From: Sporosarcina sp. E16_8
GTDB lineage: Bacteria > Bacillota > Bacilli > Bacillales_A > Planococcaceae
NCBI RefSeq assembly: GCF_017347095.1
Contig: NZ_JADPRZ010000005.1
Span: forward strand, 62,001 to 126,000
Direction: 5' to 3'
DNA length: 64,000 bases
This document shows, in pieces, positions 25,986-34,846 of this stretch; position 1 is the first letter of the stretch, and every line of letters starts with the position of its first letter. The translations under genes were made by a program, and so were the position numbers. Under the pieces are notes generated by a model. That model did no database searches. It saw only the letters and a list, made by a program, of their open reading frames with translations, and was not told the origin of the DNA.

Positions 25986-27029
25986 TCACTCCACACCGCT
26001 CTCCAGAATCGAGAAAGTCCCCTTATCGCAATTAATCTTTGCCATCACACCATAGGGCAATACAAATTTTGGTTCTGTGTGGCCAAAATTCAAATTATAA
26101 AGAATCGGTAAATCCTCCAAGCCATACTCTCTCATGACCTGATGAATTACTTCTTTATAGGATTCATAATATTTTTCGTCCTGTGGTTTCCCGAAAATGA
26201 TGCCATTTGCCATTTGGAGAATACCTTGTGCAGCATAATTGCGCAACCAGTATTTTATAAAACTAGGTTCGGGCATTTCCTCCGATGTTTCGAAGAACAG
26301 AATGCTGTCTTTCCAATGCTTCTGTTCTGGCCAAATCTCTGTGCCCTTCGCGAACTCTAGTACTTCGATACACCCACCAATCAATCTACCTTGGACAACA
26401 CCTGACCCTTGAAGTACTTCGTATCCAGTATTTTTTTGCATGGTTCGACGTCGATTCTTATTCCTAACATGCCATTCCAAACGCTCACTCGTCCATTTTT
26501 CAGCAGGTTTAATTTTACCAATAACTTCATTAGAAAAAAGTATCCGCTTCAACATATCAACTGTATAGGAATCCATCTCAACGTTTTCAGCGAAATCGGT
26601 TAAAATTGCTGGACCATAAAAAGAAGATATACCTGCTTTATGGCAAAACAGATGAGTAATCGTCACATCAGAATAGCCCATGAATATTTTCGGGTTTTTT
26701 CTCATTATGTTGAAATCAATATATGGAAGTAAACGAATACTATCTTCCCCGCCTATATTCGCAAATATTCCTTTAATGCTCTTATCCTTAAATGCCGTCA
26801 TTAGATCTTCTGCACGAGCCTGTGGATGCTCATAAAGGTAATTCGAACCTTTCAAACTATTCGGCATCGGGACGACCTCAAGCCCAAAAATACTTTCTAC
26901 TCTTTTAACCCCTTGGTCATAACGCCATCTAAGTTCTGAGTCACCTGCCCCTCCCCAAGAAGGACTTACTGTCGCAATTTTATCTCCTGGTTGCAATTTC
27001 TTTGGTTTTATTAGCAAACTAATCCCCAC
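25986..27029 (-). CDS. S66-family LD-carboxypeptidase / MccF-like peptidase
   Basis: A 347-residue serine peptidase of family S66, which includes LdcA (murein tetrapeptide recycling) and MccF (cleaves microcin C to give immunity). Visible features: IATVSPSWGGAG at the N-terminus, nucleophile Ser in FMGYSDVTITHLF, a glutamate in FFETSEEMP, and His in NFGHTEPKFVLPYG near the C-terminus. The insert around WHVRNKNRRR is longer than in LdcA and points to the MccF-like branch. The start may be GTG at 27029 or TTG at 27017, since GTGGGG lies between them. It does not appear to be in an operon. Confidence 0.85.
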   Translation of the reverse strand: MGISLLIKPKKLQPGDKIATVSPSWGGAGDSELRWRYDQGVKRVESIFGLEVVPMPNSLKGSNYLYEHPQARAEDLMTAFKDKSIKGIFANIGGEDSIRLLPYIDFNIMRKNPKIFMGYSDVTITHLFCHKAGISSFYGPAILTDFAENVEMDSYTVDMLKRILFSNEVIGKIKPAEKWTSERLEWHVRNKNRRRTMQKNTGYEVLQGSGVVQGRLIGGCIEVLEFAKGTEIWPEQKHWKDSILFFETSEEMPEPSFIKYWLRNYAAQGILQMANGIIFGKPQDEKYYESYKEVIHQVMREYGLEDLPILYNLNFGHTEPKFVLPYGVMAKINCDKGTFSILESGVE

Positions 27030-27094
27030 TTTCCCCTGTTGTTATCAGTCTATGCGAAGTTTTGCTCGTTGTCAGCTATAAACATTAAATACCC

Positions 27095-27367
27095 TTAAGA
27101 CAGTATCCCTATTATTTCATCAAAATTCTGCTCAAAGCCGATCAGCACTTTTGGTTTACTCATCAAACCAACTAGTGATTTATCTTTAAAAACAAAAGTT
27201 GGCACCATCCTTGCGCCTGATAACTTGATAAGTTCTTGTTCCTTCACTGGATCTTTCGATAAATCATAATCAATATACGAAATGCGATGCTTAGCAAGAT
27301 AAGCTTTTGCATCTTGGCAATCTGAACAAGTAGGTCTAGTGTACAACTCTAGTTGCATTTTTTTCAC
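27095..27367 (-). CDS. Glutaredoxin-like protein
   Basis: About 90 residues from GTG at 27367, preferred because AAAGGGGGATATTA precedes it. The longer frame overlaps copA and its terminator. The redox motif is TRPTCSDCQDAK (CxxC) and the glutathione/thioredoxin-fold cis-proline is in ARMVPTFVF. The C-terminus PKVLIGFEQNFDEII is typical of NrdH/YruB-like glutaredoxins. It follows the csoR-copZ-copA cluster after a hairpin and might protect thiols or handle copper, but that link is only positional. Confidence 0.85.
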   Translation of the reverse strand: MKKMQLELYTRPTCSDCQDAKAYLAKHRISYIDYDLSKDPVKEQELIKLSGARMVPTFVFKDKSLVGLMSKPKVLIGFEQNFDEIIGILS

Positions 27368-27391
27368 ACTAATATCCCCCTTTCGATAAAA

Positions 27392-27422
27392 CAAAAGCCA
27401 TGCAGAATTCTCGCATGGCTTC
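27392..27422 (-). terminator. Hairpin between copA and the glutaredoxin gene
   Basis: AGCCATGC and GCATGGCT pair around GAGAATTCT, followed on the minus strand by TTTTGTTTT. It overlaps the space between the copA stop and the glutaredoxin ribosome site. Confidence 0.7.
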
Positions 27423-27428
27423 AATCCT

Positions 27429-29840
27429 TTAAAGTTTAACTTTTTGCAAACGCAATGCATTCAAAACAACAGACACCGAACTGAAAGCCATCGCTGCACC
27501 CGCAACCCATGGGGCTAATAAACCCATTGCTGCAATAGGGATTCCGATTGTGTTGTAGAAGAATGCGAAGAATAGGTTTTGCTTAATATTACGCATCGTT
27601 TTGCGACTCATAATAATCGCATCAGCTACACTATTTAAGTCTCCACGCATCAGTGTAATATCTGCTGCCTCAATTGCAATGTCTGTACCTGTTCCGACTG
27701 CCATTCCGATATTCGCCATTGCAAGCGCTGGCGCATCATTGATACCGTCCCCAACCATTGCCACTATTTTACCTTGGTCTTGCAGTTTTTTAATTTCATC
27801 GCTTTTTTGTTCTGGTAACACTTCTGCAATGACATGAGAGAGCCCGACTTGACGAGCAATTGCTTCTGCAGTTCGTTGGTTATCGCCTGTCAGCATGATG
27901 ACTTCAAGACCCAGTGCCTGCATTCTAACAATGGCTTCTTTTGACGTTTCCTTCACTGTATCCGCTACCGCCACTACACCTGCAAGTTTATAATCCACAG
28001 CAATCAGCATCGCTGTTTTCCCTTCACTTTCAAGCTTTTCCATAGCAGTATTCAAGTATAAAATAGAGATTTTATAGTCGTTCATCAATTTCCTCGTACC
28101 GACTAACACTTCTTTACCTCTAACATTAGCCCGGATACCATAACCAGGTAACGCTTCAAAATCAGTCACGTCAAGTAATGATAACCCTTTTTCTTTGACG
28201 CCTAGAACAATGGCTTGTGCCAAAGGATGCTCGGATTGATTTTCAGCTGTTGCAACTAATTGCAGCACTTCATCTTCTGAAAAGCCTGCTGTCACTCTAA
28301 TATCTGTCAACGCAGGTTGACCTTTTGTCACTGTTCCTGTTTTATCCAACACGACAGTGTCAATTGAGCGGGTATTTTCCAAGTGTTCTCCGCCTTTAAA
28401 TAGTAAACCCATTTCAGCTGCCCTACCTGAACCTGCCATAATTGATGTCGGCGTTGCCAAACCTAACGCACATGGACAAGCAATAACCAAAATCGATATT
28501 GTTGGAATCAATGCCGAACGGAAATCGCCAGGTGTTACAACGAAAAACCAAATTAGGAACGTTGCAAGCGCAATGACGACAACAACCGGTACAAAGATAC
28601 CTGAAATTCTGTCAGCTAAACGTTGGATTTCAGCTTTCGATCCTTGTGCTTCCTCCACCACTTTTACAATTTGTGCTAATGCTGTATCTTTCCCAACTTT
28701 TGTCGCTTTGATTTGCAATGAACCATTCTTATTGATTGTCGCACCAATTACTTTATCGCCCGCAACTTTATCGACTGGAATACTTTCACCTGTAATCATC
28801 GATTCGTCGATGGCTGAACGTCCTTCAATAATTTCGCCATCCACCGGTATCCTTTCACCTGGCTTCACAAGAATTGTATCTCCCGCAAGTACTTCTTCAA
28901 TCGGCAGTTCAATTTCAACACCGCCTCTTAGAACTCTCGCTGTTTTAGCTTGTAAACCTAGCAACTTTTGAATCGCTTGACTCGTTTTCCCTTTTGCACG
29001 AACTTCAAATAACTTACCAAGAACGATTAATGTAATAATGACAGCGGACGCTTCAAAATATAGCTCAGGACTTCCGACTTTTCCAGTATTCATCCATTCA
29101 ATCGATAAATAAAGGCTATAGAAGTATGCCGCGCTCGTACCCAGTGCAACCAATACGTCCATGTTGGCACTTTTATTACGTAGTGAATTAAAAGCACCTT
29201 TATAAAACTGAGCACCAATGATAAATTGAACAGGCGTCGCAAATGCAAGCTGTACCCACGGGTTCATTAGAATATGAGGCATATAAATAAATGATAAAAA
29301 CTCAAAATGTGCCACCATGGTCCATAGTAATGGAATCGTTAAAATCAGTGAAAGCATGAACTTTTTCTCTTGCCTTTTGATTTCCTGTTCCTTGTGATCC
29401 ATTTTGTCTTTGCTATCTTGTTTTGGAATTAATTCATAGCCCATTTTCTTAACGGCCGTAATCATTTCTGCTGTTTCAACTTGTTTACTATCGTATTCGA
29501 CTGCAATTGTTTCTAGAGCAAAGTTAACACTTGCGTTGGAAACACCATCCATCTTACCAATTCGCTTTTCGATTTTCGTCGCACAGGCCGCACAGGTCAT
29601 ACCCGAAATGTCAAAAGCTACTTTTTCTTGAACGACACTGTAACCGAGTTTTTCGACTCTTTCCTTAAACTCATTGACATTCGTTTTAGCTGGATCATAG
29701 ACGATTGTTGAGCGTTCCAAAGCAAAGTTAACGTTGGCTTTCTCAACACCCTCTATTTTTGAGAGTCCTTTTTCAATGCGGTTCGCACAAGCTGCACAAG
29801 TCATGCCGGAAATTTGTAACATTTTTTCTGCTGTTGCCAT
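27429..29840 (-). CDS. copA: Copper-exporting P1B-type ATPase CopA
   Basis: About 803 residues from ATG at 29840 (TTGGAGGCGAGAAAA precedes it). Two N-terminal heavy-metal domains, each with GMTCAAC. Then eight helices, TGES actuator motif (MITGESIPVD), the copper-selective CPC in VIACPCALGLATP, phosphorylation site DKTGTVTKG, nucleotide-binding HP (SEHPLAQA) and GDGINDAPALA hinge. The M7/M8 residues YN and MxxS (FFYNTIGIP, AMAFSSVSVVLNA) identify the Cu(I) subgroup. It exports cytoplasmic Cu(I). It is preceded by copZ and csoR, and its own leader has CsoR-like GC boxes. Confidence 0.97.
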   Translation of the reverse strand: MATAEKMLQISGMTCAACANRIEKGLSKIEGVEKANVNFALERSTIVYDPAKTNVNEFKERVEKLGYSVVQEKVAFDISGMTCAACATKIEKRIGKMDGVSNASVNFALETIAVEYDSKQVETAEMITAVKKMGYELIPKQDSKDKMDHKEQEIKRQEKKFMLSLILTIPLLWTMVAHFEFLSFIYMPHILMNPWVQLAFATPVQFIIGAQFYKGAFNSLRNKSANMDVLVALGTSAAYFYSLYLSIEWMNTGKVGSPELYFEASAVIITLIVLGKLFEVRAKGKTSQAIQKLLGLQAKTARVLRGGVEIELPIEEVLAGDTILVKPGERIPVDGEIIEGRSAIDESMITGESIPVDKVAGDKVIGATINKNGSLQIKATKVGKDTALAQIVKVVEEAQGSKAEIQRLADRISGIFVPVVVVIALATFLIWFFVVTPGDFRSALIPTISILVIACPCALGLATPTSIMAGSGRAAEMGLLFKGGEHLENTRSIDTVVLDKTGTVTKGQPALTDIRVTAGFSEDEVLQLVATAENQSEHPLAQAIVLGVKEKGLSLLDVTDFEALPGYGIRANVRGKEVLVGTRKLMNDYKISILYLNTAMEKLESEGKTAMLIAVDYKLAGVVAVADTVKETSKEAIVRMQALGLEVIMLTGDNQRTAEAIARQVGLSHVIAEVLPEQKSDEIKKLQDQGKIVAMVGDGINDAPALAMANIGMAVGTGTDIAIEAADITLMRGDLNSVADAIIMSRKTMRNIKQNLFFAFFYNTIGIPIAAMGLLAPWVAGAAMAFSSVSVVLNALRLQKVKL

Positions 29841-29861
29841 TTTTCTCGCCTCCAATACTCG

Positions 29862-29936
29862 GTGGGGGTATATTATTTTTCAAAAAGAAGGATTATACCA
29901 AAAAGTATAATCGTTTCTACCGCTATATACCCCCAC
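29862..29936 (-). promoter_or_regulatory. Nested inverted repeats before copA
   Basis: A 12-bp perfect inverted repeat (GTGGGGGTATAT at 29862 and ATATACCCCCAC at 29925) encloses a smaller one (GATTATAC / GTATAATC, 29891-29912). The GGGGGTAT arms resemble CsoR sites, and GGTATAAT could be a -10. It may be an extra copper-responsive promoter, a transcript processing stem or both. Confidence 0.55.
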
Positions 29937-29961
29937 GTGGTGTAAGCAGACAGTCAATTCG

Positions 29962-30162
29962 TTAAGCGAGGTCGTAGCCTTGCTCTTCAATCGTTTCTTT
30001 GATTTGCGCAAATGTAGTTGCATTGTCAAATTCTACTGATACTTCATTATTGCCGAGATCTACTCTAACTGTTGAAACACCCGTAAGTTCTCCAACGCTC
30101 GTTTCGATTGAATTAACACAATGATTACATGACATGCCCTCTACTTTTAATGTTTCTTTCAT
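29962..30162 (-). CDS. copZ: Copper chaperone CopZ
   Basis: A 66-residue single heavy-metal domain with the Cu(I)-binding loop GMSCNHCVNSIE and the usual ferredoxin-like beta-alpha-beta pattern. CopZ carries Cu(I) in the cytoplasm to CopA and to CsoR. The ATG follows AGGAGGTTTTTAAT. It lies between csoR and copA in the standard csoR-copZ-copA order. Confidence 0.95.
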   Translation of the reverse strand: MKETLKVEGMSCNHCVNSIETSVGELTGVSTVRVDLGNNEVSVEFDNATTFAQIKETIEEQGYDLA

Positions 30163-30195
30163 ATTAAAAACCTCCTATTTTAATTGTTAATCCAA

Positions 30196-30224
30196 ACTTA
30201 CTATACCCCTGCCAGGTATGTCAA
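30196..30224 (-). promoter_or_regulatory. CsoR-type operator and promoter for copZ
   Basis: On the minus strand TTGACA (30219-30224) is the -35 and TAAGTT a weak -10 at 18 bases. ATACCTGGCAGGGGTAT (30203-30219) is a CsoR-like inverted repeat inside the spacer. Copper would release CsoR and open the promoter. Confidence 0.65.
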
Positions 30225-30238
30225 GCGAGGCACATTTT

Positions 30239-30526
30239 TTACTTCGTCATTGTTTTCATAACGTCCATCAATTCTTTAATAGCCGCATCACCATTCTGAC
30301 CTTTAATGGCATTCACTACACAGTGATGTGTATGATCTTCTAACAAGGCTAAAGAAACCTTGTTCATGGCCGATTGAATCGCACTAATCTGATGTAAAAT
30401 ATCGACACAGTAGCGATCATTCTCAACCATTTGATGAACGCCTCTTACTTGTCCTTCTACACGTTTTAATCGATTAAGAAGCTGCTGTTTATTTGGTTGG
30501 ACTGTTGTTTTTGTGGATTCCTCCAT
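30239..30526 (-). CDS. csoR: Copper-sensing repressor CsoR
   Basis: A 95-residue all-helical CsoR/RcnR-family repressor. The Cu(I) ligands Cys-His-Cys are visible as RYCVDILHQ, then EDHTHHCV. The N-terminal helix RLKRVEGQVRGVHQMVEND is the family signature. CsoR binds GC-rich inverted repeats and leaves DNA when it binds Cu(I). The ATG follows AAGGAGGCGAGATC. Operator-like repeats lie upstream of csoR itself, copZ and copA. Confidence 0.95.
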   Translation of the reverse strand: MEESTKTTVQPNKQQLLNRLKRVEGQVRGVHQMVENDRYCVDILHQISAIQSAMNKVSLALLEDHTHHCVVNAIKGQNGDAAIKELMDVMKTMTK

Positions 30527-30551
30527 GATCTCGCCTCCTTAAACAGGTACA

Positions 30552-30596
30552 TATACCCCGTATCCCTATCCTAGCATTTTAATTGGAGTGGGTCAA
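30552..30596 (-). promoter_or_regulatory. csoR promoter with operator-like GC box
   Basis: TTGACC (30591-30596) and TAGGAT (30568-30573) are 17 bases apart. ATACGGGGTAT lies just downstream at 30554-30564, over the likely start of transcription, suiting autoregulation. Confidence 0.65.
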
Positions 30597-30852
30597 TGCG
30601 TTCGCTTTTTAGGTTATCTACTCCAAAACGATGCGAGAATTTAAACTGCCGTTCATCTCGATTATCTTTAATTAACGGGTGGCAAGTGGGAAAACCCAAT
30701 CCGGGTAAACGTCTATAAGTAAAATTCATGTACATTGATAACTGCATCAATCGCTTGCAAGGTCTTCATGACCTTTAGTTGATCAATAAAATCGGCGTTC
30801 CTTCCATTAGCTCAATATAGATATATAACCACTTCTTAATGTGAAGTGGTTA
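30597..30852. other. Intergenic region with terminator
   Basis: No intact gene. A terminator-type hairpin AACCACTTC / GAAGTGGTT (30827-30851) ends the minus-strand gene at 30853. A short startless frame near 30730-30820 (ADFIDQLKVMKTLQAIDAVI) may be a remnant. Confidence 0.5.
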
Positions 30853-31323
30853 CTAAATTAAATCTCTAAATATAAGATCAGAAGATACAGGTTTTAATCC
30901 TAGATCTCTAGACCAAACAGATAATTGTCCAATATGATGAATTTCATGTGATGTTATATGAGCAATTATTTTATCATATGAGAATGATTTAGTGGTACCA
31001 TTTCTATTCTTGACCAGCAAAATCCTATCCTGAGCTTCAGATGTATGTGATTTAATAAAGCCCTCTGTTGCTGGTTTGGTTAGATCAGAAAATGTCTTAA
31101 CATCGTTAAGGCTTAATATTCTATTTATATCTTTAATGATAACAGGTGTTCCTAGCATTTGATTAACCCATATTTGTTCGCAGTCAATTAAATGAAATAG
31201 ATTATGTATTATGCTCAGCATACCCCCCATACGTTTTTTAGTGAGTTCTTCGTATGAAATAGTTTCACACCACTTAAACCAGTCTTCTCTGATTTGCCAA
31301 TTATACTGAAACATTTTTATCAA
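30853..31323 (-). CDS. DinB-superfamily protein
   Basis: A 156-residue four-helix-bundle protein of the DinB/YfiT superfamily. Candidate metal ligands are a His in IHNLFHLIDCEQIWVNQ and the HxxxH-type pair in AHITSHEIHHIGQLSVW. Family members include thiol transferases such as BstA/BacA, but many are uncharacterised. The start is TTG at 31323, preceded by GGAGTGATTTAA at the end of the upstream HAD gene. The two genes abut, so they are co-transcribed. Confidence 0.85.
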   Translation of the reverse strand: MIKMFQYNWQIREDWFKWCETISYEELTKKRMGGMLSIIHNLFHLIDCEQIWVNQMLGTPVIIKDINRILSLNDVKTFSDLTKPATEGFIKSHTSEAQDRILLVKNRNGTTKSFSYDKIIAHITSHEIHHIGQLSVWSRDLGLKPVSSDLIFRDLI

Positions 31324-32097
31324 TTAAATCACTCCATACTTTTTCAACGCATATTCAATTCCGTCTTCACTTGACTTTTTAGTTACGAAATCTGCAACAG
31401 TTTTTAATTTTTCATTCCCATTTTCCATAGCTATACCAAGTCCTACTAATTCCAACATGCCTATGTCATTCTCTCCATCACCAAACGCAATTGCCTTTGA
31501 TTTATCAATGTCGAAATACTGTAAAACTTTTATTATGGCTAATGATTTAGATACCTCTTCTTGTAATATATTCAACACAAAAGGATGCCATCTATTAAAT
31601 GTTAGATCGGGAAATTTTTGAATGTATTTCTCAACTGTTTCGTCAGTTGCATACAAGCACATCAAGTAAACCTCTTGATTATAAATCAGTGGGTTTATTT
31701 CAGGATAGTTATTCAATGATAAAGTTTCCTTCAATGCTTTTACTATTTCAATATCTTTTACACCATTCATGCTAAAATCTTCAGTGAAGAATGACAGACC
31801 TTGATTCTCAGTAGAGGAAAATTCAACCACTTCCCGAATAACATTTTTATCCATCGGCACTTTATGAATAACTTGTTGATTGTGTTTGACATACGCTCCA
31901 TTCGCAGTGATGAACGTATCTATTCCTAGGTCTTTTATTTCTTCGCACATAGATAATGGTCTTCCAGTGGCCGCCACTACCCTTATTCCTCTGTTTGTTA
32001 ATGCTTTTATTGCTTCTTTAGTAGTAGTTGAAATACTACCGTCTTCATGGTGCGTTATAGTTCCATCAACATCGAAAAACACAATTTTGTAAGCCAT
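31324..32097 (-). CDS. Cof-type HAD-IIB phosphatase
   Basis: A 257-residue haloacid-dehalogenase phosphatase. Motif I FFDVDGTIT has the nucleophile Asp. Motif II lies around VAATGRPLSM, and motif III/IV is FGDGENDIGMLELVGLGIAM. The C2B cap sits between, as in sugar-phosphate or FMN phosphatases of the Cof group. The ATG follows AAAGGGGATTTTT. The substrate cannot be inferred. It forms an operon with the DinB-like gene downstream. A short remnant of a similar gene is found at 57268-57321. Confidence 0.88.
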   Translation of the reverse strand: MAYKIVFFDVDGTITHHEDGSISTTTKEAIKALTNRGIRVVAATGRPLSMCEEIKDLGIDTFITANGAYVKHNQQVIHKVPMDKNVIREVVEFSSTENQGLSFFTEDFSMNGVKDIEIVKALKETLSLNNYPEINPLIYNQEVYLMCLYATDETVEKYIQKFPDLTFNRWHPFVLNILQEEVSKSLAIIKVLQYFDIDKSKAIAFGDGENDIGMLELVGLGIAMENGNEKLKTVADFVTKKSSEDGIEYALKKYGVI

Positions 32098-32173
32098 AAA
32101 AATCCCCTTTAGAAAAATTAGATGAAAACGACTATAATGAAGAATTGCCTCCTGTTAGTTGAATTACAACTTC

Positions 32174-32533
32174 CTATTTTTCTCTAATTACCATAAAATC
32201 AGACGGGCCTAATTCTTCAGATTCAACTACAATTGCAGTAAGTCCAGTATCAGTTGCAGTTTCGTGTCCTTCGCCTTTTTCCCAATAAACCGCATCACCA
32301 ATTTTTATATTTACTCTTAATTTATCATCCCCTATTACCCAACCTTCCCCATTTACTATAAGGAGTAATTGTGGAACAACAGCTTGATGAAAGCCAACAA
32401 TGCCTTTAGCATCTAAATGCATATAACCAATTTGCGTGGTCTTATCCGTTTTCAAAATTCGAGACATAATGAAATCCGAATTAAAATGAGTGATTTTTTT
32501 ACCGACATCTTTGCCAAACCTATAAAGCTTCAT
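32174..32533 (-). CDS. Cupin-domain protein
   Basis: A 119-residue single-domain beta-barrel protein. The cupin core reads VGFHQAVVPQLLLIVNGEGW, then KIGDAVYWEKGEGHET. The first cupin motif keeps one His but lacks the usual HxH...E set, while the second motif keeps a His. Metal binding is therefore uncertain. The ATG follows GGGGAGGATATTTA. Family function is unknown. It lies between the HAD and nucleotidyltransferase genes on the same strand with gaps of 76-84 bases. Confidence 0.8.
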   Translation of the reverse strand: MKLYRFGKDVGKKITHFNSDFIMSRILKTDKTTQIGYMHLDAKGIVGFHQAVVPQLLLIVNGEGWVIGDDKLRVNIKIGDAVYWEKGEGHETATDTGLTAIVVESEELGPSDFMVIREK

Positions 32534-32617
32534 TAAATATCCTCCCCAAATTCACTTATCTTGTAAATGCTATATGTTATAGTAGGCAAACGGGTAGACC
32601 AAAATCAGCTGTATTAA

Positions 32618-33439
32618 TCACACTCTATGTTTCTGGATAAAGCAGCGATTGCAGTAACGAATGATATATTTCGAAAATCTTAAAGCCATATCAATTCGCT
32701 CTTCATCCGAGATAAAGATTTCCGTCTTGACACCTTTCCGAACATTTATTGCTTCTCTAATTATCTGATGCCACTCCTCTGGCATATGCAGCAATGCGTA
32801 CTCACCGGCACCAAGTTTGGATACTATGCTGTGTTCCTTTAAGGTATAATATTGGCGCAACAAACCGAGAACGGACCACTCAATTTCTATATCAATCTCT
32901 TCTGTCGCTAGTTGTGGTATCTGCTCAATTGAACTCTCAATTTTCCGAATCCGTTGCTCCCAATACGTATTCATATTTTCAGATACATAAGATACTAGAT
33001 GCAGCGGGTCAACTTCAATTCTAAGTGCTGTTGGTTCAGGACCTATAATGCTAATTCCACTCGTTTTCAATATCCACCAGGTAATGGAGTTGAAATAAGC
33101 ACCAAAACTCAAGGTTCCACCATTATAGAAAGGATACTTGTTGTCGGCAGCGTCCAGTTTACCAATATCCTCCCACATGATATATGCTCCATCCATTTTC
33201 GGATTTTGATAGTTACTAGCTATCATTCCGTGTATTTCAGATAAAACCCCCACCTCACTCTTTGACAAGCGACGGTTTATAATTGCAATAAAATCAATAT
33301 CACTTGAATCATTCACGTAGGCATTCAGTGCAATTGATCCATGGATATACAATCCTTCTAGGGTATTCGGTAAAAGCTGATGCAACAAGTCGATGTAGTC
33401 GTTTAGAACGTTTTGTACAACAGCTGGGATTTTCCGCAT
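32618..33439 (-). CDS. Nucleotidyltransferase with aminoglycoside adenylyltransferase-like C-domain
   Basis: About 273 residues from ATG at 33439 (AAAAGGGGAGAACTTA precedes it). The N-terminal Pol-beta-type active site is IHGSIALNAYVNDSSDIDFI, with the GS and DxD motifs intact. The C-terminal half (IEWSVLGLLRQYYTLKEHSI, then ADYALLHMPEEW-like GEYALLHMPEEWHQII) matches the DUF4111 helical domain of AadA/ANT(9) enzymes that adenylylate spectinomycin or streptomycin. Chromosomal relatives are common in Bacillales and often do not confer resistance, so drug modification is only a possibility. Confidence 0.82.
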   Translation of the reverse strand: MRKIPAVVQNVLNDYIDLLHQLLPNTLEGLYIHGSIALNAYVNDSSDIDFIAIINRRLSKSEVGVLSEIHGMIASNYQNPKMDGAYIMWEDIGKLDAADNKYPFYNGGTLSFGAYFNSITWWILKTSGISIIGPEPTALRIEVDPLHLVSYVSENMNTYWEQRIRKIESSIEQIPQLATEEIDIEIEWSVLGLLRQYYTLKEHSIVSKLGAGEYALLHMPEEWHQIIREAINVRKGVKTEIFISDEERIDMALRFSKYIIRYCNRCFIQKHRV

Positions 33440-33694
33440 TAAGTTCTCCCCTTTTTTAAAAGGCATTTACCTACACTGAAAATAATTCCACCGCTGGCAG
33501 AGTGAGTCCTAGTTACTTTGTGCATCATCTTCATTTTTCAGCATCTTAAAATTGGTGTCCATATATCTTCATTAAATGAGTTCATTGCTAGTAAACTTAC
33601 ACACATACAAGCAAAAGTATTGAAACTGTTGCATACTTCCTCGGTTTCATAGAACATATTCCTTCTTTTTCTCCGCTTTGCTAAATTTCCTCTA

Positions 33695-33817
33695 TTATAT
33701 AGTCGGCACTAACAAATGGAATGTTCTTCCGACACCGCTTAGACGCTAGATTTGTTCGTTATATGGGTGAGGTATACCATCTAGTTAATGCTAAATAAGT
33801 AGTGACGAATATATAGT
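33695..33817 (-). repeat. Dispersed repeat copy 4 (MITE-like, internally deleted)
   Basis: About 123 bp with both ends present: TTATATAGTCGGCACTAACA on the left and AGTAGTGACGAATATATAG on the right. The words ATGTTCTTCC and AGATTTGTTCGTTATA match copies 2 and 3, but the GC-rich hairpin core is missing. Confidence 0.8.
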
Positions 33818-33888
33818 TAGACGAGAAATATGACAGAAGGTTCTAATTACTACCAAACTGCAATCCAATCTGCACCGATTTGATACTA

Positions 33889-33931
33889 GAAAGGAGCCAG
33901 TTCCTATTTACGTCAGAACTCGGCTCCTTTC
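33889..33931 (-). terminator. Terminator after the methyltransferase gene
   Basis: GAAAGGAGCC(A)GTTC and GAACTCGGCTCCTTTC pair around TATTTACGTC-type loop, directly beyond the stop at 33933. Confidence 0.8.
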
Positions 33932-33932
33932 A

Positions 33933-34697
33933 TTATTTAATCTTACACACATACACCATTGAAATACTTTTCACATTGAGCCCACTTTTATCCCAATCAC
34001 CGTATACTTGTAAAATCTCAAATCCATTATTTTTAAGCACTCTTTCCATTTCGAGTGGAAACGAATAGCGTAAGGAAATGCCATCTTGCTCATTAGCGAT
34101 TAAGGTTTCTCCTCTATAAATTTGCCGATCTGTACGATAATGTAAGATTTGGGTCATAGAATTGTATTCTTCACGGTGCAATTCAATGATTTGATTTCCA
34201 TTTTTATCACTATACTGTTGCTCATACTCATCAACAGTTGCTAACTCATGTAGTAAAGGATTTCGCGTGTCAAAAATAAAAACTCCATCCTTTACCAGAT
34301 GTTGTCGGACAGTTTGCAATAGGGCATCTTGTACTTCATTCGTCAGGAAATGTTGAAAGGAATTCCCAGTCATAAAAACTAACGAACTTTTCACGGGTAA
34401 ATTCAACTTCGTGCAGTCTTGCAGTAAAAATTCAATCGAAACCATTTGCACTTTCGCCTTTTGCTTCGCACGTTCCAACATACCCTCATGCAGGTCAACT
34501 CCAACCATTTGAAACCCACGTTTTGCCATAGGTATGGTGAGTCTGCCTGTACCGCACGCCAATTCAATGATTGGTTGACCGAGCTTGGCCCATTCTAAAA
34601 TCACGTTTAGATCCTTCTGATAACCTTCATAAAAGTGGTCATACATTTCAGGATCGGCATATTTCTCAAAGTTCTCTTCAAATGCATTCCTGCTCAT
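33933..34697 (-). CDS. Class I SAM-dependent methyltransferase
   Basis: A 254-residue Rossmann-fold methyltransferase. Motif I is IIELACGTGRLTIPMAKRGF, followed by VGVDLHEGMLERAKQKA (ribose-binding acid) and LQDCTKLNLPVKSSLVFMTG. The C-terminal beta-strand region (TQILHYRTDRQIYRGETLIA) is typical of the YcgJ/Methyltransf_25 group. The ATG follows GAGGAGGGAAGAATTA. The substrate is unknown. Neighbours are small accessory enzymes without a shared pathway. Confidence 0.87.
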   Translation of the reverse strand: MSRNAFEENFEKYADPEMYDHFYEGYQKDLNVILEWAKLGQPIIELACGTGRLTIPMAKRGFQMVGVDLHEGMLERAKQKAKVQMVSIEFLLQDCTKLNLPVKSSLVFMTGNSFQHFLTNEVQDALLQTVRQHLVKDGVFIFDTRNPLLHELATVDEYEQQYSDKNGNQIIELHREEYNSMTQILHYRTDRQIYRGETLIANEQDGISLRYSFPLEMERVLKNNGFEILQVYGDWDKSGLNVKSISMVYVCKIK

Positions 34698-34846
34698 TAA
34701 TTCTTCCCTCCTCCAGTTTTCACCTTGAACTAGAATCCTGCTGGTACACTAAATAGTCTGATTCAAAACAACAATCTACACCCTTTATTAAAAAATAATG
34801 AGCCTCGTCGCCTATAGTGTTTGCAATTCTCTATGTGGGAGTACTT

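Larger units (their letters stand above)
33440..33932. other. Intergenic region with repeat copy 4 and a terminator
   Basis: No gene was seen. It contains dispersed repeat copy 4 (33695-33817) and the terminator at 33889-33931. Confidence 0.5.

Noticed and set aside
28357-28971. A 204-codon plus-strand ORF inside copA
   Set aside because: It is antisense to the conserved helices and actuator domain of copA, has no ribosome site and a composition that mirrors copA codons.
32618-33439. Calling the nucleotidyltransferase an antibiotic-resistance gene
   Set aside because: It has the AadA-like domains, but chromosomal relatives are common without resistance and no mobile context is present.
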